A DNA stretch of 64,000 nt from assembly GCF_009708175.1 (NCBI RefSeq), contig NZ_WMBB01000007.1:62001-126000 (forward strand), read 5' to 3'. Position numbers and translations under genes: made by a program. The notes beneath the pieces are model-generated. The model made no database searches, was not told the DNA's origin, and was given only the letters and a program-made list of their open reading frames with translations. Position 1 is the stretch's first letter. Each line of letters starts with the position of its first letter. Below are positions 34,674 to 41,954 of the stretch, one piece after another. Source of the DNA: Nocardia aurantiaca. GTDB lineage: Bacteria > Actinomycetota > Actinomycetes > Mycobacteriales > Mycobacteriaceae.

Positions 34674-35938
34674 CCCCGCAACCCGATTCGAATCCTGTGC
34701 CGCACCACGATGTCGTCGTGATCGGCGGCGGGCAGGCCGGGCTGTCGATCTCCTGGCATCTGACCGCGCGCGGCATCGACCACGTCGTCCTCGAACGCGA
34801 CACCATCGCCCACGAGTGGCGAGATACCCGCTGGGACAACTTCACCCTGGTGACGCCGAATTGGCAGTGCGCGCTGCCCGGCTACCGCTACAGCGGCCCG
34901 GAACCGCACGGGTTCATGAGGCGCGACGAGGTCTACGCCTGGGTGCGTCACTACGCCGACACCTTCGACCCACCGCTGCGCGAACACGTCGCCGTCACGT
35001 CGGTCACCGTCGGCTCCGACGGCGGGTTCGACATCGAAACCACGTCCGGACCCTTGCATTCCGATCAGGTCGTGGTAGCCGTGGGCGGCTACCACACACC
35101 GACGGTCCCACGCTTCGCCGAACGCCTGCCGCGCTCGATCCGGCAACTGCACTCGGCTGAATACCGCAGTGCCGCAGATCTTCCCGACGGCGCCGTGCTG
35201 GTCGTCGGCACCGGACAATCCGGGGCGCAGATCGCCGAGGATCTGCACCTGGAAGGCCGGAAGGTCCACCTCGCGGTCGGCAGCGCGCCCCGCGTCGCGC
35301 GCTTCTACCGTGGCCGCGACTGTGTGGCGTGGCTCCAGGACATGGGCCACTACGACATTCCCATCGAGGACCAGCCCGGCGGTCTCGGCAAGCGCGAGAA
35401 CACCAACCACTACGTCACCGGCCGCGACGGCGGCCGCGACATCGACCTGCGCCAATTCGCGGTCGAGGGAATGGCGCTCTACGGCCGCATGGTCGACGTC
35501 GCCGACGGCACAGCCTATTTCGAGCCGTCACTGGGGAAGGATCTCGACGCCGCCGACGCCGTGGCCGAGAGTATCAAGGACTCCATCGACGCCCACATCG
35601 CCCGCACGGGCATCGAGGCGCCCGCCGAACCCCGGTACCGGCCGGTATGGCGGCCCGAGTCCGAGGTCACCGACATCGACCTGGCCGCAAGCGGCATCAC
35701 GTCGGTGGTGTGGTCGGTCGGATTCCGCACCGACTACCGGTGGCTGCGGGTCGGCGTCTTCGACGGCGAAGGCCACCCCTGCCACAACCGCGGCGTCACC
35801 ACGACGCCCGGCCTGTACTTCCTCGGCTTGCCGTGGCTGCACACGTGGGGATCGGGCCGATTCGCCGCCATCGCCCGCGACGCCGAACACCTCGCCGACC
35901 GGATCACCGTCACCGCGTGCGCCACCGCCGCCGCCTGA
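34670..35938 (+). CDS. MSMEG_0569 family flavin-dependent oxidoreductase
   Basis: 422 residues from GTG 34670. An FMO-like enzyme with two Rossmann motifs: VVVIGGGQAGLSISWHLTAR for FAD near the start, and VLVVGTGQSGAQIAEDLHLE for NAD(P)H at about residue 180. Other family sequence: DTRWDNFTLVTPNWQCALPG and GLYFLGLPWLHTWGSGRFAA. It would oxygenate a nitrogen- or sulfur-bearing intermediate. Translationally coupled with the genes on both sides. Confidence 0.9.
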   Translation: MTPQPDSNPVPHHDVVVIGGGQAGLSISWHLTARGIDHVVLERDTIAHEWRDTRWDNFTLVTPNWQCALPGYRYSGPEPHGFMRRDEVYAWVRHYADTFDPPLREHVAVTSVTVGSDGGFDIETTSGPLHSDQVVVAVGGYHTPTVPRFAERLPRSIRQLHSAEYRSAADLPDGAVLVVGTGQSGAQIAEDLHLEGRKVHLAVGSAPRVARFYRGRDCVAWLQDMGHYDIPIEDQPGGLGKRENTNHYVTGRDGGRDIDLRQFAVEGMALYGRMVDVADGTAYFEPSLGKDLDAADAVAESIKDSIDAHIARTGIEAPAEPRYRPVWRPESEVTDIDLAASGITSVVWSVGFRTDYRWLRVGVFDGEGHPCHNRGVTTTPGLYFLGLPWLHTWGSGRFAAIARDAEHLADRITVTACATAAA

Positions 35939-35946
35939 GGACCGCC

Positions 35947-36798
35947 ATGGCTGTCACCCGAATCGCCGCTGTCGCCGCCCATTTCGGGGCGGATATCGCC
36001 CGGGCACTGGACAAGATCACCGGGATCATCGACCGGCTCACCCAGGACGGCGTCGACCTGCTCGTGCTGCCCGACGCCAGCCTCGGCGGCTATATCGGCG
36101 ACCTCCGGAATCCGGACCCGTCCACCGGACCGGAGGCCATCGACCCGGACGGACCCGAGATCCGCCTGCTGTGCGGGATGGCCAGGGATATGACCATCTG
36201 CATCGGCTACGCCGAAGACGCCGACGGGATTCGCTACAACGCGGCCGTGTGCCTCACCGGTGACGGCGTCCTCGGCCGTCACCGCAAGGTGCACCAACCC
36301 GCCGGGGAACATCTCGCCTACGCCGCCGGAGATCGCTTCGCGGCCTTCGATACTCCGGTCGGCCGGATCGGCATGCTCATCGACTACGACAAGACCTTCC
36401 CCGAATCCGCGCGCGCCCTCGCGCTGGACGGCGCTCGCGCCATCGCCGCGCTGTCGGCCTGGCCCGCCAGCGTCACCGATCGTGCCTCCCGCATGCCCAA
36501 CGACCGCCAATCCCGACTGTTCGACCTCTACGACCAGGCGCGCGCCGCCGAGAACCAGATCGTGCTCGCCTCCTCCAACCAGACCGGCATCACGGGCCAT
36601 CTGCGATTCCTCGGGCAGGCCAAGGTCGTCGGCCCGGGCGGCGACGTCCTCGCCCGCACCTGGTCGAAGGGCGGGCTCGCGGTGGCCGACATCGATATCG
36701 ACGCCGAGGTCGAACGAGCCCGGCGGGTACTGCGGCACCTGGAGGAACGGCGCGTCGACACCTACCACAATCTGCTGACCGACGAGGGCTGCCACTGA
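35947..36798 (+). CDS. second nitrilase homologue, catalytic Cys and Glu replaced by Asp
   Basis: 283 residues from ATG 35947, clearly paralogous to the Nit1 nitrilase three genes upstream (shared RYNAAV...GDGVLG.., RKVHQP.GE, ..FDTPVGRIGM, ARAAENQIVLASSNQ). Two of the three catalytic residues are changed: Glu to Asp43 in LLVLPDASLGGY and Cys to Asp146 in MLIDYDKTFPE. Lys114 in HRKVHQPAG is kept. Without the nucleophile, nitrile hydrolysis by the normal route should not occur. It may be a partner subunit, a regulator or a binder of the nitrile, or it may use another chemistry. Codon use and coupling look normal, so it is not a decaying gene. Confidence 0.88.
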   Translation: MAVTRIAAVAAHFGADIARALDKITGIIDRLTQDGVDLLVLPDASLGGYIGDLRNPDPSTGPEAIDPDGPEIRLLCGMARDMTICIGYAEDADGIRYNAAVCLTGDGVLGRHRKVHQPAGEHLAYAAGDRFAAFDTPVGRIGMLIDYDKTFPESARALALDGARAIAALSAWPASVTDRASRMPNDRQSRLFDLYDQARAAENQIVLASSNQTGITGHLRFLGQAKVVGPGGDVLARTWSKGGLAVADIDIDAEVERARRVLRHLEERRVDTYHNLLTDEGCH

Positions 36799-37922
36799 TG
36801 CGGATCGCGCTGCTCACCTACTCCACCAAACCTCGCGGCGGCGTCGTGCACACCCTCAACCTCGCCGAAGCACTCGCCCGCCTCGGTGCCGAGGTCACGG
36901 TCTGGACGCTGGGCCGCGGCGGCGACGCCGGGTTCTTCCGGCCGGTCGATCCGGCGGTCGAGGTGCGCGTCGTCGCCTTCGACGGTATCGAAGGGGAATC
37001 CGTCGGCGCGCGAATCATGCGCTCGATCACCGTCTTACGAGAGGCTTTCGGCCCGCACGACTACGACATCGTGCACGCACAGGACTGCATCAGCGCCAAT
37101 GCCGTCGATCGCTGTATCCGCACGATCCACCACCTCGATACCTTCACCACCCCGGAACTCGCGCGCTGCCATGAGCGCGCCGTCGTCGAACCCTACGCCC
37201 GGATCTGCGTGTCGGCCGCGGTCGCCGCCGAAGTCCACGCCGGCTGGGGGCTGCGGCCCACGGTGATCCCCAATGGCGTCGAATACGCCCGTTTCGCCAC
37301 AGCCGCAGGCGATTCCCCCGACGCCACCGCCGCGCGTTCCACCTGGCTGCGGCGCCTGGGCCGCTACGTCCTGGCCCTCGGCGGTATCGAACCCCGCAAG
37401 GGCAGCCTCGATCTCCTCGAGGCCTTCGCCCTGCTCGAACGCGACCACCCCGACCTGAAGCTCGTATTCGCCGGGGGTGAGACACTTTTCGACTACCGCG
37501 ACTACCGCGACCGGTTCGACAGCCGCGCGGCCGAACTCGGCATCCACCCCACCATCCTGGGCACGGTCGCCCACCACGACCTGCCCGCGCTGATGGCCGC
37601 GGCCGCCGCGGTCCCCTTCTTCTCCACCAAGGAGGGCTTCGGACTGGCGGCCATGGAAGCCCTCGCCGCCGGAACACCCGTCGTCGCACGGGATCTGCCC
37701 GTCCTCCGTGAAGTATTCGGCGACATCATCGACTACGCGACCACCCCCACCGAGATGGCCGCGCGCCTGTCCGGAGTCTTGAAGACCGACCCGTTTCGAG
37801 CCGAACACGGGAAAGCGCTCGCCGCCCTCTTCACCTGGGACCGCGCCGCCCGGGCCCATCTCGATTTCTACCGAGACCAGCCCACCGACATCTCGAACCG
37901 CGTGCTGGCCACCGATCTCTGA
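36798..37922 (+). CDS. MSMEG_0565 family glycosyltransferase
   Basis: 374 residues; the ATG shares its A with the stop of the previous gene. GT-4 type GT-B fold: SKPRGGVVHTLNL-like N-terminus (TYSTKPRGGVVHTLNLAEAL), HAQDCISANAVDRC, RTIHHLDTFTTPELARCHER, the nucleotide-sugar site LALGGIEPRKGSLDLLEAFALL, and FFSTKEGFGLAAMEALAAGT with the EGFGLAAMEA E-x7-E motif. It is the last gene of the Nit1C cluster and suggests that the product or an intermediate is glycosylated. No acceptor is known. Confidence 0.9.
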   Translation: MRIALLTYSTKPRGGVVHTLNLAEALARLGAEVTVWTLGRGGDAGFFRPVDPAVEVRVVAFDGIEGESVGARIMRSITVLREAFGPHDYDIVHAQDCISANAVDRCIRTIHHLDTFTTPELARCHERAVVEPYARICVSAAVAAEVHAGWGLRPTVIPNGVEYARFATAAGDSPDATAARSTWLRRLGRYVLALGGIEPRKGSLDLLEAFALLERDHPDLKLVFAGGETLFDYRDYRDRFDSRAAELGIHPTILGTVAHHDLPALMAAAAAVPFFSTKEGFGLAAMEALAAGTPVVARDLPVLREVFGDIIDYATTPTEMAARLSGVLKTDPFRAEHGKALAALFTWDRAARAHLDFYRDQPTDISNRVLATDL

Positions 37923-38097
37923 GCCGGAGACATCATGGAGATCCCCGCCAACCCTGGTCCAGGTTCGCTCCGTCGACTCCGCCCGCATCCCATGGAACAC
38001 CCCGCTCATCGAGCACGACGGTCGAGAATGGCGTCGGAGCGGCCGCGAATCACCGGGTCGGATTCGGCCACCGTGATCCGGCCGGCCGGAGCGGAAG

Positions 38098-38742
38098 TCA
38101 CCGAGCCCGCGGTGTCCGCCACGGCAGTTGCTGGTCGGCGATGTAGTTGCGGATGGTCGACAGGGTTGCGCCGGCGCGGGAGATCCCGGTCGGTTCGGCG
38201 GTGGACGGATACGGTTGCGCGGTGCGCGCGTTCAAGGCCGCGGCCACATCGGTGGCCCACCCGCTGATGGCGTCCCAGTTCCGCAGATCCGAGGCCGGAA
38301 GCACATGCAGGGGTGAGCCGGGCAACTTCAGCATCCAGCGGTCCAGTCCGCGCAGGGCAGCGGGGTTCCAGCGTCCGCCGAACAGTGCGACCGAGAAGGG
38401 CGCGAGCCAGGCGTAGCGGTCGAGCAATCGGTCCAGCTGGGAACGGGTATCGGATTCGGATTGGCTCGGGTCGATCTGGCCGATCGCGAAGAGGGCGATG
38501 TCGCGCTGCGCGAGCACCGGGCCGAATCGGTTGAGGAAGCGGCGGGCCGGCCGCGGCCAGCGGCCGTAGTAGAACGGCGCGCCGAGGATGATGCCGCGGT
38601 AGTCGTCGATCGTGCGGAGCTCGCGCATCGCGCGGCAGTCCACCTCGAGACCCGATTCTCGGAGTGTGGTCGCCAGGTGGTCGGCGATCTCCCGCGTCGC
38701 ACCGTAGCGGGTAGCGTACGCGACCAGAATTCGGCCTTTCAT
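38098..38742 (-). CDS. flavodoxin (HemG-like) protein
   Basis: 214 residues from ATG 38742. N-terminal FMN loop VAYATRYGATREIADHLATTL, then GIILGAPFYYGRWPRPARRFL, as in flavodoxin and protoporphyrinogen-oxidase HemG proteins. It lies 16 bases after pfkB on the same strand, forming an operon. Flavodoxin-domain genes appear with pfkB and USP genes in the low-oxygen regulons of Mycobacteriales, so an anaerobic electron-transfer role is inferred. The 37923-38097 stretch between it and the Nit1C cluster holds nothing recognised. Confidence 0.85.
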   Translation of the reverse strand: MKGRILVAYATRYGATREIADHLATTLRESGLEVDCRAMRELRTIDDYRGIILGAPFYYGRWPRPARRFLNRFGPVLAQRDIALFAIGQIDPSQSESDTRSQLDRLLDRYAWLAPFSVALFGGRWNPAALRGLDRWMLKLPGSPLHVLPASDLRNWDAISGWATDVAAALNARTAQPYPSTAEPTGISRAGATLSTIRNYIADQQLPWRTPRAR

Positions 38743-38758
38743 GGTGTTTTCCTTTGTG

Positions 38759-39718
38759 TCACTTCGGTACGGCGAGCTGCCCGCTGTCGTCGGGCCGTGG
38801 TGAAAGCCGTTGGAACAGGTCGGCGATCCGATCCGGGTGCCCCGGCGCGGTGCCCGGAGTCGACAGGGCCGCCGTAGCGGCGGCGATGCCGAGGCGTATG
38901 GCGTCGTCGAGCGGGTAGCCGCGGGACATCCCCGCGGTGATGCCACCCACCTGCGCGTCCCCGGCGCCGATTCCGGTACGCACCGGGACGTCCAGTGCCG
39001 GAAACCACTCGTCGCCGTCGGCGGTCACCGCGAGCGTGCCGTCGGATCCCAGTGACACCACGACGATTTCGCTCACTCCGCGGGTGATCAACTCTCGCGC
39101 GGCGGCGACCCTGGAACCGCGGTCCGGTAGTGGACGGCCGGTGTATTCGGCGAGTTCGCGCACGCTCGGCTTGATCAGATGGACGCCGCGGCGAACGGCG
39201 CGCAGCGCGGCCCCCGAGGTATCCAGCACCAATGGCACACCGAGGTCGGTGAGCAGATCGGCCAGACTCTGGTAGAAGTCCGCCGGAGCTCCGGGCGGCA
39301 GACTGCCGCTGGCGACCACATACCGGCAATCCTGCGCTATCCGTTCGATTTCGGCGAGGCAGCGATGCAGTTCAGGGGCGGTCAACCGGGGGCCCGGCAG
39401 CACGAAACGGTACTGTTCGCCGGTATCGGACGCCGTCACCGCGAAGCTCTCGCGAGTGGGGTTGGCGATGGCCACCGACCGCATCGAGATTCGGGCATCG
39501 TGCACCAGATCTTCGAGCAGGCGGCCCGGCGGGCCGCCCGCCGGGAACACCGCTGTCACCGGCTCGCCCAGTACGGCGATCGTGCGCGCGACATTGATGC
39601 CACCGCCACCAGCGTCGAATCTCGGTGCCGTGCACCGGGTCTTGTCGGTGGGCCGGACGGATTCGGCCGTGGTGGCGATATCGATCGCCGGATTCATCGT
39701 CAATGTCACGATCGACAT
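38759..39718 (-). CDS. pfkB: PfkB-family 6-phosphofructokinase/1-phosphofructokinase
   Basis: 319 residues from ATG 39718 (MSIVTLTMNPAID). Ribokinase fold: TLTMNPAIDIATTAESVRPT, GGGGINVARTIAVLG, VVASGSLPPGAP, HLIKPSVRELAEYTGR and the active-site GIGAGDAQVGGITAGMSRG with the catalytic Asp. M. tuberculosis Rv2029c (pfkB) is the closest kind I know and belongs to the DosR regulon. It phosphorylates fructose-6-phosphate or a related sugar phosphate. It is divergent from the USP/P-ATPase operon with a DosR-like box between them. Confidence 0.9.
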   Translation of the reverse strand: MSIVTLTMNPAIDIATTAESVRPTDKTRCTAPRFDAGGGGINVARTIAVLGEPVTAVFPAGGPPGRLLEDLVHDARISMRSVAIANPTRESFAVTASDTGEQYRFVLPGPRLTAPELHRCLAEIERIAQDCRYVVASGSLPPGAPADFYQSLADLLTDLGVPLVLDTSGAALRAVRRGVHLIKPSVRELAEYTGRPLPDRGSRVAAARELITRGVSEIVVVSLGSDGTLAVTADGDEWFPALDVPVRTGIGAGDAQVGGITAGMSRGYPLDDAIRLGIAAATAALSTPGTAPGHPDRIADLFQRLSPRPDDSGQLAVPK

Positions 39719-39933
39719 CGACCACCTCCTCGTGTGCAGGGCCAATCCAGGCGTTATTCCGCGGACTTCACCTCGACGGCCTCGAATGCGGCGAAATCAG
39801 CCGACAGCGATCCGGCCGGCGAAACGTGCGGACAGCTGACTCATGCGTGTCTTCTTCCCATGGGAAGAGGGTTCTGACGCAGCTGATTTCACGCGCATCG
39901 GAGGCGATTCGGTAGGGCTTCGGGTAGTCGGGC

Positions 39934-39953
39934 GGTGGGACCCTGGTCGTCAC
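39934..39953. promoter_or_regulatory. DosR-like box between pfkB and USP operons
   Basis: Compared with the mycobacterial consensus TTSGGGACTWWAGTCCCSAA, this site keeps GGGAC on the left, GTC on the right and the following C and A. About 11 of 20 positions match. Moderate similarity only; position 56-75 bases before the USP-like start fits an activator site. Confidence 0.35.
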
Positions 39954-40008
39954 CGGAGAGACCGAAGTCCTCTGTTTCCCCGGGCACCGGGCGCGGAGCG
40001 TTGAAGCC

Positions 40009-40401
40009 ATGGACACCAATGCCTGCACCTCACGTTCCGCGGCCCGGCCCGGCGACGACGCGCGAGGACCGGCCGTCGCGGGCATGGACGGGCCGCGGGC
40101 AGCGATCCGCGTCGCCGAGCGCGCGGCCGCGCAGGCCGTGGCCGGGCGTATTCCCCTGCGAGCGACCGCGCAGGACGTCCCCGATGTGGCATTCCGGCCG
40201 ATCACCGTGCTCGGCGATGCCGTCACCGCTGTCGAACCCCTCAGCGCCATGGCCCGGCTCGTCGTGGACTCCGACCGCTCCGATGCGATCACCCCGTCCC
40301 GCTCCGGGCCACCGGCCCACGACCTCGCCCGCCATTCGTCCTGCCCGGTGCTCATGCCCCCGGTCCAGGCCGCCACCCGCGCCGAAGCCGCCTGCCGATG
40401 A
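40009..40401 (+). CDS. degenerate universal-stress-protein-like protein
   Basis: 130 residues. It begins like a USP (GPAVAGMDGPRAAIRVAERA, compare VVGVDGSxxAxxAVxWA) and ends like one (HDLARHSSCPVLMPP). The ATP-binding G-x2-G-x9-G-S/T segment is missing: the matching region reads LVVDSDRSDAITPSRSGPP. It overlaps the following kinase gene by four bases (ATGA), so it is still translated as part of the operon. It may be non-nucleotide-binding or decaying. Confidence 0.6.
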   Translation: MDTNACTSRSAARPGDDARGPAVAGMDGPRAAIRVAERAAAQAVAGRIPLRATAQDVPDVAFRPITVLGDAVTAVEPLSAMARLVVDSDRSDAITPSRSGPPAHDLARHSSCPVLMPPVQAATRAEAACR

Positions 40402-41954
40402 CCGCGGCGGCCGAGCACCTCCGCAGCGGGATCATCGGCGATGCGCGCGCCGCGGAGCTACACGAGACGCACACCGGGCTGGTGGTGTTGTTCGGGGATC
40501 GCGCGTACAAGGTGAAGAAGCCCGTCGTCACCGACTTCCTCGATTTCGGCACGACCGACGCCCGAGAACGCGCCCTGCGACGCGAGCTCGAACTGAACCG
40601 GCGCTGGGCCCCCGACGTCTACCTGGGCCTGGCCCAGCTCACCGATCCGCTCGACGGTCCCGCCGAACCCGTTCTGGTCATGCGGCGCATGCCAGAATCC
40701 CGCCGGCTCAGCGCGCTCGTCACCGCCGGCGAGATCGGCCGCACCGAACTGGCCGCGCTGGCGACGGTGGTGGCGCATTTCCATCGCGACGCCCCGCGAG
40801 GCAGCGCGATCGATCAGGCGGGAACCGCCGAGGCACTGCGGGAACGCTGGCGAATCCTGTTGCACGGCTGGCAATCCCATCCTCTCGGCACACTGGATCC
40901 CGCCCTGATCGACCGCATCGAGCAGCTGGCGATGCGTTTCATCGATGGTCGCGCACCGCTGCTGGCAGAACGCATTGCGGCCGGGCGGATTTTGGATGGG
41001 CACGGTGACCTCCTGACCGAGGACATCTTCGTGCTCCCCGACGGCTTCCGGATCCTGGACTGCCTCGACTTCGACGATTCCCTCCGCTGTGTCGACGGCC
41101 TCGACGATGCCGCCTTCCTGGCGATGGATCTGGAGTTCCTCGGACAACCACAGCTCGCCGAGGGTTTTCTCGACGACTACCTGCGCGCGGCCGAGGATTC
41201 ACCGCCTCTGGCACTGCGCCACCACTACATCGCCTATCGGGCCATGGTGCGGGCGAAGACGAACCACATCCGCGTCGCGCAGGGCGACGAGAAGTTCGTC
41301 GGCCACGCTCTGCGACATGTGGAACTGGCAGTGGGCCATCTGGAAGCCGGGGCGGTGCGTCTGGCCCTCGTCGGCGGGCTGCCGGGGACCGGAAAGTCCA
41401 CCGTCGCAACCCGTCTGGCACAGGTCACCGGCGCCGAGGTCATCTCCAGTGACACCGTGCGAGCCCAGCTCCGCGCCTCGGGAGCGATCACCGGTGCGAG
41501 CGGCGTCTTCGATGCGGGGGCGTATCGACCCGCCGCGCGATCACTGGTGTACACGCACATGCTGGAACTGGCACGCCAGCGGCTCGCGCTCGGGGCCTCG
41601 GTGATACTCGATGCCGCCTGGATAGATGCCGGGGAACGGGCCCGCGCCGAAGCGCTCGCGGCGCGCGCACACGCCGAACTGATCCCGCTGCGCTGTGAGT
41701 GCCCCCCGCAGCTGGCCGGCACGCGCATCCGAACCCGCCGATCCGGCGACTCCGAAGCCACCCCCGAGATCGCGATCGCACTGGCCGCAGCCTCCTCTCC
41801 CTGGCCGACCGCGACGGCTGTCGACACGACCGGTCCGCTCGAGACCACCATCGCCCAGGCGCTACGTGGATGGAACGCCGTAGGACGTGACCCGAGCTCT
41901 CCGGCGGATCCGATTGCCATCGACCTCCGCGATGACGGCGGCGGATCCGCATGA
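40398..41954 (+). CDS. two-domain phosphotransferase/AAA kinase (Rv2004c type)
   Basis: 518 residues. The N-terminal half resembles aminoglycoside-phosphotransferase kinases (HTGLVVLFGDRAYKVKKPVV; RILDGHGDLLTEDIFVLPDG with catalytic HGD; ILDCLDFDD). The C-terminal half has a P-loop at Lys333 in VGGLPGTGKSTVATRLAQ, then EVISSDTVRAQL, as in predicted gluconate/zeta-type kinases. M. tuberculosis Rv2004c has this layout and is DosR-controlled. The substrate is unknown. It sits between the degenerate USP and the P-ATPase with four-base overlaps at both ends. Confidence 0.87.
   Translation: MTAAAEHLRSGIIGDARAAELHETHTGLVVLFGDRAYKVKKPVVTDFLDFGTTDARERALRRELELNRRWAPDVYLGLAQLTDPLDGPAEPVLVMRRMPESRRLSALVTAGEIGRTELAALATVVAHFHRDAPRGSAIDQAGTAEALRERWRILLHGWQSHPLGTLDPALIDRIEQLAMRFIDGRAPLLAERIAAGRILDGHGDLLTEDIFVLPDGFRILDCLDFDDSLRCVDGLDDAAFLAMDLEFLGQPQLAEGFLDDYLRAAEDSPPLALRHHYIAYRAMVRAKTNHIRVAQGDEKFVGHALRHVELAVGHLEAGAVRLALVGGLPGTGKSTVATRLAQVTGAEVISSDTVRAQLRASGAITGASGVFDAGAYRPAARSLVYTHMLELARQRLALGASVILDAAWIDAGERARAEALAARAHAELIPLRCECPPQLAGTRIRTRRSGDSEATPEIAIALAAASSPWPTATAVDTTGPLETTIAQALRGWNAVGRDPSSPADPIAIDLRDDGGGSA

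Noticed and set aside
37935..38267. 110-codon frame after the glycosyltransferase
   Set aside because: Runs antisense into the flavodoxin gene and lacks any family; the first part has no conserved look.
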